A stretch of 64,000 nt of DNA, taken from assembly GCA_041521345.1 (NCBI GenBank), contig JBGOHB010000022.1. One strand, written 5' to 3'. Origin of the DNA: Virgibacillus_N oceani_A (GTDB lineage: Bacteria > Bacillota > Bacilli > Bacillales > Amphibacillaceae). How positions within the stretch are numbered: the first letter of the stretch is position 1; each line of letters begins with the position of its first letter. Position numbers and translations under genes: made by a program. This document shows, in pieces, positions 23,697 to 32,867 of this stretch. Below the pieces are notes generated by a model that worked only from the letters and a program-made list of their open reading frames with translations, was not told the DNA's origin and ran no database searches.

Positions 23697-24091
23697 TGCG
23701 CATGGAAATCTTACAAATTGTTACTTTGGGAATTATAGCCAGTATTCTTTATATCGTTACGAAAGAATTAAATAGTTCTTTTGCATTTTATATCATCATT
23801 ATCATGGTAGTTATCATATTTTTATCCATTATTCAGCAAATAGGAGCTATATTTAACCTGATTGAAACATTGGGAGAGAGAGCCAATGTCGAAGGTATGT
23901 ATATGAAGACAATTTTACAAATTATTGGCATTGCTTATATCGCAGATCTTGGTTCAAGCATTGTGAAGGATGCTGGGCTAGCCTCTGTAGCCGCAAAAAT
24001 AGAATTGGCGGGTAAAATATTTATTTTAATACTTGCAGTCCCAATTATTACTGCTGTAATCGAAGCTATACTTAGTTTTTTACCAACTTAA
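23696..24091 (+). CDS. spoIIIAD: Stage III sporulation protein AD
   Basis: A 131-residue protein with four hydrophobic segments and the conserved central stretch KTILQIIGIAYIADLGSSI. The start is ATG 23696, overlapping the spoIIIAC stop; a second ATG two codons on is also possible. No strong ribosome binding site is visible, so coupled translation is likely. It is a membrane component of the SpoIIIA complex. Confidence 0.92.
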   Translation: MRMEILQIVTLGIIASILYIVTKELNSSFAFYIIIIMVVIIFLSIIQQIGAIFNLIETLGERANVEGMYMKTILQIIGIAYIADLGSSIVKDAGLASVAAKIELAGKIFILILAVPIITAVIEAILSFLPT

Positions 24092-24150
24092 AATGTGCTT
24101 TTCAAAGGGTGCGATATGTGAATTACTAGGGAAAGGGGCAATTACGGTGA

Positions 24151-25341
24151 ATGAAATTTAAATATATAAGGGTAACCGTTTTATTCATTCTGTTAATCTC
24201 CTTTTTTGGACAAACACATATCGTCTCTTCAGCAGATGAGGAGTTAGTTGATGAAGCGAACTTGGAAGAAGAATTATTGGAAGAGATTCACTTGGATGAT
24301 GTGCAGCATTATTGGAATGAGCTTGTCAGTGAATATGGCGGATATCTTCCGGAATTAGAAAAACTCAGCATTTATGAGCTAATAAAATCGAATGGCGGCT
24401 TTTCATTTCAAAATTTGCTGTTAGGATTACTGGAGTTTATTTTTCATGAGCTTATTTTAAATGGAAAATTGCTTGGCACCTTGCTCATGCTGACATTATT
24501 TTCAGTTGTGCTGCAAACGATGCATCACGCACTTGAACGGAGTGCAGTGAGCAGGATTGCTTACTATGTTGTTTATATTGTGCTGATTTTTATTGCTTTA
24601 AACAGTTTTTATCTGGCAGCAAGTTATGCCCAGGAAGCAATCAATACAATGAGCAGTTTTATGATAGCTCTTTTGCCGCTTATCCTTGGGCTGATGGCAT
24701 CTTTTGGTAATGTTCTTTCTGTGTCTTTTTTTCATCCGATTATCATTTTTTTAGTAAATATGAGCGGTATTTTGGTATCAAACGTTGTTCTGCCCTTGCT
24801 GTTTATTTCAGCTTTAATGTTAATTGTCAGCAGTCTTAGTGAGAATTATAAAATTACCCAGTTGGCAGATTTATTTAAATCTGTTGGACTAGCTGTCCTC
24901 GGTGTATTTCTGACTATATTCATTGGTGTGACATCTGTGCAGGGTGCAGTAAGTGCAGTTCAGGACGGAATTGCCATGAGAACAGCCAAATTTATTACCG
25001 GTAATTTTATCCCTGTAATTGGGCGCACGCTCACCGATGCTGCAGATACTATTTTAAGTGCATCATTACTGTTAAAAAACGCAGTAGGTATCGTTGGATT
25101 AATTATTATTATTTTCTTTGCCCTTTTCCCGGCGATTAAAATTTTTGCCATTGCGATTATTTATAAAATCGCGTCTGCTATATTACAGCCGATTGGCGGT
25201 GGTCCCGTAATAACAACGCTGAACACGATCAGTACTTATATCCTGTATATCCTGGCTGCTTTATTGGCGGTATCATTTATGTTTTTCTTATCCATTGTCA
25301 TTATTGTGGCAGCAAGTAATATAACCGTGCTTTTACGATAG
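24151..25341 (+). CDS. spoIIIAE: Stage III sporulation protein AE
   Basis: A 396-residue protein with an N-terminal signal peptide (cleavage probable after VSSADEE region), an acidic extracellular segment, and seven or so membrane helices from residue 100 onward. It is the large polytopic subunit of the SpoIIIA channel. The start ATG 24151 lies a few bases after AAAGGGGCAATTACGGTG; spacing is long but the signal peptide begins here. Confidence 0.93.
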   Translation: MKFKYIRVTVLFILLISFFGQTHIVSSADEELVDEANLEEELLEEIHLDDVQHYWNELVSEYGGYLPELEKLSIYELIKSNGGFSFQNLLLGLLEFIFHELILNGKLLGTLLMLTLFSVVLQTMHHALERSAVSRIAYYVVYIVLIFIALNSFYLAASYAQEAINTMSSFMIALLPLILGLMASFGNVLSVSFFHPIIIFLVNMSGILVSNVVLPLLFISALMLIVSSLSENYKITQLADLFKSVGLAVLGVFLTIFIGVTSVQGAVSAVQDGIAMRTAKFITGNFIPVIGRTLTDAADTILSASLLLKNAVGIVGLIIIIFFALFPAIKIFAIAIIYKIASAILQPIGGGPVITTLNTISTYILYILAALLAVSFMFFLSIVIIVAASNITVLLR

Positions 25342-25352
25342 GATGGATCAAT

Positions 25353-25982
25353 ATGGACTTTATCATGGACTGGATCACGCAGATAATTATATTTGTATTA
25401 CTCGCATCGATCGTCGACTTGCTCGTACCGACCAGTGCCATGAAGAAATATATTAAATTGGTCGTAGGGTTAATTTTATTATTAATTTTGTTAAATCCGG
25501 TTTTTTATATTTTTCAGGTAGATATACAACATGAGCTGGAAACCGCAATTTCAACAGTAACTTCGATAACAGAAAATGATGGTTCAGTAGAAAATTTGGT
25601 TGATTTGCAAAAAACAGATATAGAAGAGAGACAAGATGCATATATTTTAGAACAAATGGCTGTCCAACTGATAGAAATTGCTAGTGATCCATTATACGAG
25701 GAATATGAACTGGAAATAAGCAACATAGACTTCCGGTTTTCAGAAGAAGCAGTTTCACAGGAATTCAGTTTTGAATCGCTGGATACGGTCATTGTATATG
25801 TGGAACAAGCAAAAGACGGGGAGGGTGCTGTAAATGCAGTTGAGGATGTGGTAATTGATACGGAAGATCCTTTAATAAAGGAGGAAATTGAAGATTTTGA
25901 AGGAATAGAGCTGCTGCTGCGGGAAATATGGGAGCTGGATAATAAAGAATTAATCATTGTTGAGGAGGGAGGGGCATCTTGA
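25353..25982 (+). CDS. spoIIIAF: Stage III sporulation protein AF
   Basis: A 209-residue protein. Two membrane helices (about residues 9-24 and 35-52) are followed by a strongly acidic extracytoplasmic domain with a ring-building (RBM-like) fold in relatives. The start ATG 25353 follows GGATGG. Its stop overlaps the TTG start of spoIIIAG (TTGA). Confidence 0.92.
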   Translation: MDFIMDWITQIIIFVLLASIVDLLVPTSAMKKYIKLVVGLILLLILLNPVFYIFQVDIQHELETAISTVTSITENDGSVENLVDLQKTDIEERQDAYILEQMAVQLIEIASDPLYEEYELEISNIDFRFSEEAVSQEFSFESLDTVIVYVEQAKDGEGAVNAVEDVVIDTEDPLIKEEIEDFEGIELLLREIWELDNKELIIVEEGGAS

Positions 25983-26626
25983 AGCAATTTTTTGAAAAAC
26001 TATTTTCATCGGATAAGACAGATTCAAAACGAAAAATCCCGTCCAAAAAAGCAGGATATATTCTTATCCTTGCTTTAACAGGATTATTTCTAATGATTAT
26101 AGGAAATATATTTTCTTCATCTTCCTCAGATTCAAGTAATGAAATGGAACTGGAACAGCAAACGGAAAATGATATGCAGCAGCAAAGTACACAAGCAAAT
26201 TCAGAGGAAGCAAATGTGACTTCAGATATGGAAGAGCTGGAGGACATTTATAAAAAAGATTTGGAAGAAATGCTTAATAAAGTACAGGGGGTATCAGAAA
26301 CAGAGGTGATGGTCAATCTTGATTCAACAAATGTGAAAGTATATGAAAAAAATCTGATTACAAGTCAACAAACAACAGATGAGTCTGATCGGAATGGAGG
26401 GACAAGGACGGTTGAGGATCATACGGAAGAAGTACAAACAGTACTTGTAAGACAGGGTGATAGAGAGGTGCCTTTACTAGTTGAAACGAAAAAACCGGAT
26501 GTAAGAGGGGTATTTGTCGTAGCAAATGGAGCAGATCACGCATCAGTGAGAAGTTGGATTGTAGAAGCTGTCTCACGTGTACTCGATGTTCCAACCCACA
26601 GGGTTTCAGTAATGCCAAAGAATTAA
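25979..26626 (+). CDS. spoIIIAG: Stage III sporulation protein AG
   Basis: A 215-residue protein starting with TTG 25979, placed after the strong site GAGGAGGGAGGGG and overlapping the previous stop. It has a basic N-terminus (FSSDKTDSKRKIPSKK), one membrane helix (residues 22-43), and an acidic linker. The ring-forming domain follows, with LNKVQGVSETEVMVNLDS and a C-terminal WIVEAVSRVLDVPTHRVSVMP. SpoIIIAG forms the large ring of the feeding-tube channel between mother cell and forespore. Confidence 0.93.
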   Translation: MKQFFEKLFSSDKTDSKRKIPSKKAGYILILALTGLFLMIIGNIFSSSSSDSSNEMELEQQTENDMQQQSTQANSEEANVTSDMEELEDIYKKDLEEMLNKVQGVSETEVMVNLDSTNVKVYEKNLITSQQTTDESDRNGGTRTVEDHTEEVQTVLVRQGDREVPLLVETKKPDVRGVFVVANGADHASVRSWIVEAVSRVLDVPTHRVSVMPKN

Positions 26627-26638
26627 GGGGGAAATAAT

Positions 26639-27217
26639 ATGTTGAAAAAACAAACCATTTGGTTATTAACTATGTTAAGTTTAATGATTGTGCTAAGTGT
26701 TTATTATATGACTTCACCGGAAAATGATGACCTGGCCTATATTAATAATGAGCAGGGAGAAATAGAAGAGGCTGTAAACACAGATGCAAATGTGGATACG
26801 GAAGCAACAGAAGGAGATGCGGAAGTTGATGAAATAACAAACGTAGGGCAGGACGAATTATTTACGACAATAAGAATGGAGCTTCAAGATGAAAGAAGCA
26901 TGAAAAAAGATAGATTAAATGATATCGTTGCTTCAAGCAACACTACGTCTGAAGAAAAGAATGAGGCCTTACAGGATATTGATGAACTCGATAACCTGTC
27001 TTCAAAGGAAAGTATTTTAGAAGAAACAATCATTGCATCCAACACGTATGAGGATGTGCTGGTGCGGACTGACAATGAAAAAGTTCACGTTCATGTCAAG
27101 GTAGATGAACTGTCAAATGCGGAAGTAGTCAACATCATGCAAATGGTAAGGGATGAGTTGGGAGAAATGACAGTCGATGTTGTTTTCCAGCCAGCAGATG
27201 GAGAAGACCAGGAGTGA
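26639..27217 (+). CDS. spoIIIAH: Stage III sporulation protein AH
   Basis: A 192-residue protein with an N-terminal membrane helix (residues 6-26), a long acidic linker, and a C-terminal ring-building domain (EKVHVHVKVDELSNAEVVNIMQMV). It binds SpoIIQ from the forespore across the intermembrane space. The linker is richer in Asp/Glu than I recall for B. subtilis. The ribosome binding site AAGGGGGAAA precedes the ATG. It is the last gene of the operon. Confidence 0.93.
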   Translation: MLKKQTIWLLTMLSLMIVLSVYYMTSPENDDLAYINNEQGEIEEAVNTDANVDTEATEGDAEVDEITNVGQDELFTTIRMELQDERSMKKDRLNDIVASSNTTSEEKNEALQDIDELDNLSSKESILEETIIASNTYEDVLVRTDNEKVHVHVKVDELSNAEVVNIMQMVRDELGEMTVDVVFQPADGEDQE

Positions 27218-27235
27218 ATCAATATAATTAAAATA

Positions 27236-27273
27236 TAAGAATCCGGATCTGTTAAAGGTCTGGGTTCTTTTAT
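27236..27273 (+). terminator. Terminator of the spoIIIA operon
   Basis: AAGAATCCGGATC pairs with GGTCTGGGTTCTTTT, using several G-U pairs, with a T-rich end. Confidence 0.7.
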
Positions 27274-27350
27274 ATCCCGTACTTCTTTACATTTGCTCCA
27301 ATTCAAAATAATCGATAGTCAAGCCAAATACATGAACAATTATTCGCATT

Positions 27351-27379
27351 ACTGATTATTAGTTGATATAATAATCAGT
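27351..27379 (+). promoter_or_regulatory. Perfect dyad overlapping the putative accB promoter
   Basis: ACTGATTATTA and TAATAATCAGT are perfect 11-bp arms separated by GTTGATA. The sequence contains TATAAT at 27367-27372, with TTCGCA at 27343-27348 (18 bp upstream) as a possible -35. The dyad therefore sits over the promoter, as an operator would. It does not match the FapR consensus. Distance to the accB start is about 140 bases, leaving a long leader. No other gene is seen in 27274-27518. Confidence 0.6.
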
Positions 27380-27518
27380 ATTAAATGAACCAATCCGCCT
27401 TACTTGCAGATAAATATTATAACTGTAATTTGAATAATTCTTGAAGTTTTATGTAAGGTTAGCGTAAAATGTTATATGAAGCTATCATACATAATGAGTA
27501 GAATGAAGGGGTGCAAGT

Positions 27519-28028
27519 ATGTTAAAAGTACAGGAAATTCGGGAAATCATAAAATTAATTGATCAATCATCAATCAATGAATTCACGTATGAATCAGAGG
27601 GGACTACAGTTTCCTTGAAAAAATCGGATGGAAGTCCGTCTCTTCAGTCTCAGGAAGAGCCTGTGAAAGAGGCTGAAGCACAGCAGAAGCCGATTAAAGA
27701 AGCATCTGCACCGGCAAAAGAAGAAACCAAAAAGGAAGACAAGAAAGAAGAACAGGCAAATAACAAAAGTGATGAAGGCAACAATGACACTTATGAAATT
27801 GTTTCTCCGATGGTTGGAACATTTTATGCTGCTCCAGCACCTGAAAGTGATCCATATGTTGCAAAAGGCACTGCGGTGGATAACACCACTGTCGTATGTA
27901 TCGTAGAAGCGATGAAATTATTTAACGAAATTGAAGCAGAAGTCACTGGTGAAATTATAGAGATTTTGGTGGAGGATGGTGAGCTGGTTGAATACGGCCA
28001 GCCACTGTTTAGAGTGACTAGAAATTAG
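27519..28028 (+). CDS. accB: Biotin carboxyl carrier protein of acetyl-CoA carboxylase
   Basis: A 169-residue BCCP. A conserved N-terminal segment (LKVQEIREIIKLIDQSSINEF) is followed by a Lys/Glu-rich flexible linker (residues 40-90) and the biotinyl domain with VEAMKLFNEI; the biotin lysine is K133. It carries CO2 from AccC to AccDA in fatty acid synthesis. The ribosome binding site GAAGGGGTG precedes the ATG. It is the first gene of the accB-accC unit. Confidence 0.96.
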   Translation: MLKVQEIREIIKLIDQSSINEFTYESEGTTVSLKKSDGSPSLQSQEEPVKEAEAQQKPIKEASAPAKEETKKEDKKEEQANNKSDEGNNDTYEIVSPMVGTFYAAPAPESDPYVAKGTAVDNTTVVCIVEAMKLFNEIEAEVTGEIIEILVEDGELVEYGQPLFRVTRN

Positions 28029-28044
28029 GGGGGGACATCCGTTC

Positions 28045-29397
28045 ATGATAAAAAAACTGTTAGTTGCCAACAGAGGAGAAATTGCCGTACGCATTATTCG
28101 TGCCTGTAAAGAAATGGACATTGAAACAGTTGCCGTTTATTCTGAAGCAGACCGGGACGCTTTACATGTGCAATTAGCAGATGAAGCATATTGTATTGGC
28201 CCCACCGCTAGCAAAGACAGCTATCTTAATTTCACTAATATAATGAGTGCAGCAACATTAACAGAAGTAGATGCCATCCACCCGGGTTATGGATTTTTAG
28301 CCGAAAATGCCGACTTTGCGGAAATATGCAAAGCATGCAATGTTACCTTTATTGGACCGACTGCTGAATCTATTCAGAAAATGGGTATAAAAGACGTTGC
28401 CAGGGAAACGATGAAACAGGCAAATGTACCAATTGTACCCGGATCTGATGGTATTATAGAAAGTGAGGAGAAAGCAAAGGAAGTTGCCGAAAGAATTGGC
28501 TATCCTGTCATTATTAAAGCAACAGCCGGCGGCGGAGGAAAAGGAATCCGTGTAGCCAGAACAGAAGAAGATTTAATGAAGGGTATTCGTGTAACCCAGA
28601 AAGAAGCCGAAACGGCATTTGGAAACCCGGGTGTCTATCTCGAGAAATTTATTGAGGATTTCCGCCATGTTGAGATACAACTTCTTGCCGACAATTACGG
28701 AAATGCCGTGCACTTGGGCGAAAGGGATTGTACGATTCAGCGGAGATTGCAAAAACTGATCGAAGAAACACCTTCACCTGCCATCACTTCTGAAATTAGA
28801 GAGAAAATGGGGGAGGCATCCGTTAAGGCCGCAAAAGCGGTGGGGTACCGTGGAGCAGGTACAATTGAATATATATTTGACAGAAAAACCAATGATTTTT
28901 ATTTTATGGAAATGAACACCCGAATCCAGGTAGAACATCCGGTAACCGAAATGGTAACAGGCGTTGATCTGATTAAGGAGCAAATTAAAATTGCCAGTGG
29001 AGAAACGCTTTCTTTTAAACAGGAAGAGCTGGAAATGGAAGGTGCAGCGATTGAGTGCAGAATCAATGCAGAAAATCCTTTTAAAAATTTCATGCCTTCA
29101 GCCGGAGAAATTGAAATGTACCTCCCGCCGGGCGGCTTCGGGGTTAGGATTGACTCTCAAGCCTATAGTGGTTACAGGATCCCTCCTTATTATGATTCCA
29201 TGGTTGCCAAGTTAATAACGTATGGTGAAACACGTGAAGAGGCAATCAATAAAATGAGACGCGCATTAGGTGAATTTGTAATCGAAGGCGTGCATACAAC
29301 TATACCGTTTCATCGTTTGATTATGGAGCATGAGGTTTTTGTCAAAGGGGATTTTAATACAAATTTCCTGGAAGATTATCCTATTGAGGAAAAGTGA
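28045..29397 (+). CDS. accC: Biotin carboxylase of acetyl-CoA carboxylase
   Basis: A 450-residue ATP-grasp biotin carboxylase. It opens IKKLLVANRGEIAVRIIRA, has the glycine-rich ATP loop TAGGGGKGIRVA, the MEMNTRIQVEHPVTE motif and C-terminal KLITYGETREEA. It carboxylates the biotin on AccB using bicarbonate and ATP. The ribosome binding site is AGGGGGGG. The stop is 38 bases before yqhY. Confidence 0.97.
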   Translation: MIKKLLVANRGEIAVRIIRACKEMDIETVAVYSEADRDALHVQLADEAYCIGPTASKDSYLNFTNIMSAATLTEVDAIHPGYGFLAENADFAEICKACNVTFIGPTAESIQKMGIKDVARETMKQANVPIVPGSDGIIESEEKAKEVAERIGYPVIIKATAGGGGKGIRVARTEEDLMKGIRVTQKEAETAFGNPGVYLEKFIEDFRHVEIQLLADNYGNAVHLGERDCTIQRRLQKLIEETPSPAITSEIREKMGEASVKAAKAVGYRGAGTIEYIFDRKTNDFYFMEMNTRIQVEHPVTEMVTGVDLIKEQIKIASGETLSFKQEELEMEGAAIECRINAENPFKNFMPSAGEIEMYLPPGGFGVRIDSQAYSGYRIPPYYDSMVAKLITYGETREEAINKMRRALGEFVIEGVHTTIPFHRLIMEHEVFVKGDFNTNFLEDYPIEEK

Positions 29398-29435
29398 GCA
29401 TAACTGGTTTTAACGATTAATAAAGGAGTGAAGAT

Positions 29436-29828
29436 ATGAATGAACAACCTTTGTTAAATGTAGATGGTGACACCAGTTTAGGAAAGGTGGAAATTGCACC
29501 GGAAGTAATTGAAGTCATTGCAGGCATCGCTGCAGCCGAAGTAGATGGTTTATTTGCCATGCGCGGAAACTTTGCTTCGGGTGTTGCAGAACGTTTTGGC
29601 AGGACAGCACATAGCAAGGGAGTAAAAGTAGAATTAACGGAAAACGGGATTTTAATCGACTTATACGTTATTTTAAACTACGGGGCTTCTATACCACAGG
29701 TAGCCCAAGAGCTCCAGTCCAGTATACGACAAACGATTATGAGTATGACTGCATTGGAGATTAAAGAAATCAATGTCCACGTTGTTGGAATCCAAATGGA
29801 TAATATGGATGAAGAAACACAGGGTTAA
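29436..29828 (+). CDS. yqhY: Asp23/Gls24 family protein YqhY
   Basis: A 130-residue Asp23/Gls24 (alkaline-shock family) protein with IEVIAGIAAAEVDGLFAMRG and the C-terminal EIKEINVHVVGIQ. In B. subtilis YqhY lies downstream of accBC and affects acetyl-CoA carboxylase activity; its loss selects acc mutations. The conserved placement here fits that role. The ribosome binding site AAAGGAGTG precedes the ATG. Confidence 0.93.
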   Translation: MNEQPLLNVDGDTSLGKVEIAPEVIEVIAGIAAAEVDGLFAMRGNFASGVAERFGRTAHSKGVKVELTENGILIDLYVILNYGASIPQVAQELQSSIRQTIMSMTALEIKEINVHVVGIQMDNMDEETQG

Positions 29829-29843
29829 ACCCCCTGTCAAATT

Positions 29844-29911
29844 TTAAAAAGGCTGTCCTTGTAATTAACAGCTATCCTCTAAAAGGATTAATGTCAGGGA
29901 CAGTCTTTTAT
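29844..29911 (+). terminator. Terminator after yqhY
   Basis: AAAAAGGCTGTCC pairs with GGGACAGTCTTTT across a longer internal region that contains a second small stem, ending in T-rich sequence. Confidence 0.75.
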
Positions 29912-30037
29912 TTCAAAAGATATGCATTTAGTATGTATTTTTGTGTACATTTCTTCATTAGTGGCACTTCCAAAATAATCATGTTATCATCTTTAGGTAG
30001 AAAGACTGCTCGATTTTGTTAAAGGAGACTTAAATGA

Positions 30038-30418
30038 ATGAAGAGGCATACAGCAAGGAAAAAAGCATTTCAAATACTTTTTCAACTGGATATAAATGAT
30101 AATAAACCAGATCAGGCAATCCATGACTTTTTGGAAGACGAAAAACCGGATCCATTCTTGACGATGGTCGTAAATGGCGTAACTGACAATAAATCGAAAC
30201 TGGATGACACAATAGCAGCGTATCTTGAAAATTGGTCTATCGAGAGAATTGCATCTGTAGAAAAAACTATTTTGCGCATAGCAGTTTATGAAATAGTTTA
30301 TCTAGACGACATTCCAGTAAATGTTTCCATCAATGAAGCTATAGAGCTTGGCCATACTTTTGGAGATGATCAATCAGGCAAATTTATTAATGGCGTACTC
30401 TCAAAAATAAAAAAATAA
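30038..30418 (+). CDS. nusB: Transcription antitermination factor NusB
   Basis: A 126-residue all-helical NusB with the conserved KRHTARKKAFQILFQLD start and the C-terminal PVNVSINEAIELGHTFGDDQSGKFINGVLSKI. It acts with NusE/S10 on rRNA transcription. ATG 30038 follows AAAGGAGAC. It begins a run of genes (nusB, folD, xseA, xseB, ispA) with short gaps. Confidence 0.96.
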   Translation: MKRHTARKKAFQILFQLDINDNKPDQAIHDFLEDEKPDPFLTMVVNGVTDNKSKLDDTIAAYLENWSIERIASVEKTILRIAVYEIVYLDDIPVNVSINEAIELGHTFGDDQSGKFINGVLSKIKK

Positions 30419-30439
30419 AATGTAAAGGAGATATTGCCC

Positions 30440-31294
30440 ATGCCAGCTGAAACAATTAACGGTAAAGATTTGGCTGCCGAATTAAAAGTTGAAATGAAAG
30501 AAGAAGTATCCAAACTGAACGAAAATGGAATCTTTCCAAAGCTGACCGTCATCTTAGTCGGGGATAATCCAGCCTCTAGGTCCTATGTAAAAGGAAAAAA
30601 GAAAGCCAGCAGTGAAACGGGGATCGATTCCGAAGTGATTGAAATGTCGAGTTCCATTAAGGAAGAGGAACTGCTGCAAAAAATTGATGCATTAAACCAA
30701 AATGATTCTGTCCACGGTATATTAGTACAATTACCTCTTCCCGACCACATTCGTGAACAAAAAGTAATTGATGCCATCAGTCCGGATAAAGATGTGGACG
30801 GCTTCCATCCAATAAATATCGGTAGAATGATGACAGGAAATGACACATTTCTTCCTTGTACACCATACGGTATAATTACCATGCTAAAATCAAAGAACAT
30901 TCCAATCAGAGGAAAACATGCCGTCATTATCGGCAGAAGCAATATTGTCGGAAAGCCTGTCGGGCAGCTCTTGCTTAATGAAGATGCTACAGTTACTTAT
31001 TGTCATTCGAAAACAGATGATTTAAAGAAATATACGAAAGAGGCTGATATTCTGATTGTGGCTGTGGGAAGACCAAATGTCATTAATGAGACCCACATTA
31101 AAGCAGGAGCAGCAGTGATCGATGTCGGCATCAACCGTAAGGAAGACGGCAAATTAACAGGCGATGTTGATTTTGACCGGACAAAAGAAAAAGCTTCCTA
31201 CATCACTCCGGTGCCAAGAGGTGTAGGGCCCATGACCATTGCTATGCTATTAAAAAACACGATAAAAGCAGCTAAAGGATTGGATCATCATTGA
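30440..31294 (+). CDS. folD: Methylene-THF dehydrogenase / methenyl-THF cyclohydrolase
   Basis: A 284-residue bifunctional FolD. It has the catalytic lysine region PASRSYVKGKKKAS, the VQLPLPDHI motif, the DVDGFHPINIG stretch, the NADP-binding VIIGRSNIVGKPVG and the C-terminal PVPRGVGPMTIAMLL. The start is ATG 30440, nine bases after AAAGGAG; the in-frame TTG at 30434 is only three bases from it. It oxidises methylene-THF, the product of the glycine cleavage system encoded upstream in the window, to formyl-THF. Confidence 0.97.
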   Translation: MPAETINGKDLAAELKVEMKEEVSKLNENGIFPKLTVILVGDNPASRSYVKGKKKASSETGIDSEVIEMSSSIKEEELLQKIDALNQNDSVHGILVQLPLPDHIREQKVIDAISPDKDVDGFHPINIGRMMTGNDTFLPCTPYGIITMLKSKNIPIRGKHAVIIGRSNIVGKPVGQLLLNEDATVTYCHSKTDDLKKYTKEADILIVAVGRPNVINETHIKAGAAVIDVGINRKEDGKLTGDVDFDRTKEKASYITPVPRGVGPMTIAMLLKNTIKAAKGLDHH

Positions 31295-32634
31295 AAGATA
31301 AATATTTAACCGTCACTGCGCTTACAAAGTATATAAAAAGGAAGATGGATTCGGATCCTCATTTAAGAAACATTTGGTTAAAAGGCGAAATATCAAATTT
31401 TAAGCACCATAGCAGGGGACATATGTATTTAACCCTCAAAGATGACCAATCACGTATACAGGCGGTTATGTTTGCAGGTAACAACCGTTCATTAAAATTC
31501 AAACCGGAAAATGGGATGAGTGTCCTCATCCGCGGGGAAATAAGCGTTTTTGAGGCGTTCGGGCAATATCAGCTATATATTCAGCAAATGGAACCCGATG
31601 GAATAGGGGCTCTATACTTAGCATATGAACAACTTAAGGAAAAGTTACATAATAAAGGCTATTTCAATGCCGAATACAAGAAACCGATTCCTTTTTATCC
31701 AAAACATATTGCGATTATAACTTCTCCCACCGGGGCAGCAGTCAGAGATATCATCTCTACGATCAAACGCAGATACCCAATAGTCCAAATGACTGTCATT
31801 CCTGTAATAGTACAAGGATCAAATGCAGCCGCTTCTATTAAACATGGAATTGAAAGGGCGAATAATACCGGATTGTTCGATCTATTAATTGTAGGACGTG
31901 GAGGAGGCTCGATTGAAGAGCTTTGGGGTTTTAATGAAGAAATAGTTGCTGAATCAATATTCCGTTCTTCTGTTCCTGTTATTTCTGCTGTAGGGCACGA
32001 AACAGATATTACTATCAGTGATTATATAGCAGATTTAAGGGCTCCCACACCAACGGGAGCTGCTGAACTTGCTGTTCCGTCCCAACAGGAATTAAATGAA
32101 AGGCTTATGCAGATAAAAAGCGTTCTATACAGGGAATTGGACAATATATTGTCCTCACATCATAAGCATCTGAAAAGAATGAAGCAATCCTATGCCTTCC
32201 GTTACCCTGAACAATTGCTTAGGCAAAAAGAACAGGAATTGGATAAGTATGTGGATGATATACAGAAATTATTAAAAAACCAAATGATAAGTAAAAGAAA
32301 AGAATATGGAAATGTCATGGAACGGTTTGTAAGACAGCATCCGGAAAAACAGGCAACCGGGCTAAAGAAACAACTGAATCAGCTGACAAACAGACAAAAT
32401 GTTTATATAACCCAGATAATGAAAAGAAATAAGCGGAATTTAATAAACAATATGGATAAATTAACACTGTTAAATCCCCTGGAAGTAATGAAACGCGGAT
32501 TTGCCATCCCATACACCTCAGAAGGGAAAATAATTAAATCTGCATCCGAAGCAAACAAACAGGATCAAATAACTGTAAATTTATCTGATGGAAGATTAAA
32601 TTGCACCGTATTAGATGTGGAGGAGAATAAATAG
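31291..32634 (+). CDS. xseA: Exodeoxyribonuclease VII large subunit
   Basis: A 447-residue XseA. The N-terminal OB-fold begins KYLTVTALTKYIKRKMDSDPHL; the catalytic domain has ITSPTGAAVRDI, GRGGGSIEELWGFN and SAVGHETDITI; a long coiled coil follows to about residue 380. The start is TTG 31291, overlapping the folD stop (TTGA). It degrades single-stranded DNA with XseB. Confidence 0.95.
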   Translation: MKDKYLTVTALTKYIKRKMDSDPHLRNIWLKGEISNFKHHSRGHMYLTLKDDQSRIQAVMFAGNNRSLKFKPENGMSVLIRGEISVFEAFGQYQLYIQQMEPDGIGALYLAYEQLKEKLHNKGYFNAEYKKPIPFYPKHIAIITSPTGAAVRDIISTIKRRYPIVQMTVIPVIVQGSNAAASIKHGIERANNTGLFDLLIVGRGGGSIEELWGFNEEIVAESIFRSSVPVISAVGHETDITISDYIADLRAPTPTGAAELAVPSQQELNERLMQIKSVLYRELDNILSSHHKHLKRMKQSYAFRYPEQLLRQKEQELDKYVDDIQKLLKNQMISKRKEYGNVMERFVRQHPEKQATGLKKQLNQLTNRQNVYITQIMKRNKRNLINNMDKLTLLNPLEVMKRGFAIPYTSEGKIIKSASEANKQDQITVNLSDGRLNCTVLDVEENK

Positions 32635-32635
32635 C

Positions 32636-32866
32636 ATGAAAACCGAAGATATTTCTTTTGAAGAAGCGATGGAAAAACTGGAAAATATCGTTTCAAAGCT
32701 GGAAGAAGGCGAGGTTCCACTAGAAAAAGCAATAAATTATTATCAGGAAGGCATGAAACTTTCCAAAATATGCGGAGATAAATTGGAAAGTGCCCAGGAG
32801 AAAATGACACAAATTATGAATGAACAAGGCGAAATGGATGCTTTTCACGTACAGGAGGAAGAATAA
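32636..32866 (+). CDS. xseB: Exodeoxyribonuclease VII small subunit
   Basis: A 76-residue XseB from ATG 32636 (MKTEDISFEEAMEKLENIV) with the ribosome binding site GGAGGAG inside the end of xseA. The pattern LEEGEVPLEKAINYYQEGM is the family signature. Its stop lies one base before the ispA start codon. Confidence 0.95.
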   Translation: MKTEDISFEEAMEKLENIVSKLEEGEVPLEKAINYYQEGMKLSKICGDKLESAQEKMTQIMNEQGEMDAFHVQEEE

Positions 32867-32867
32867 T

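Noticed and set aside
27343..27379. FapR operator upstream of accB
   Set aside because: The FapR consensus (TTAGTACCTG...) is not present; the dyad there has a different sequence.
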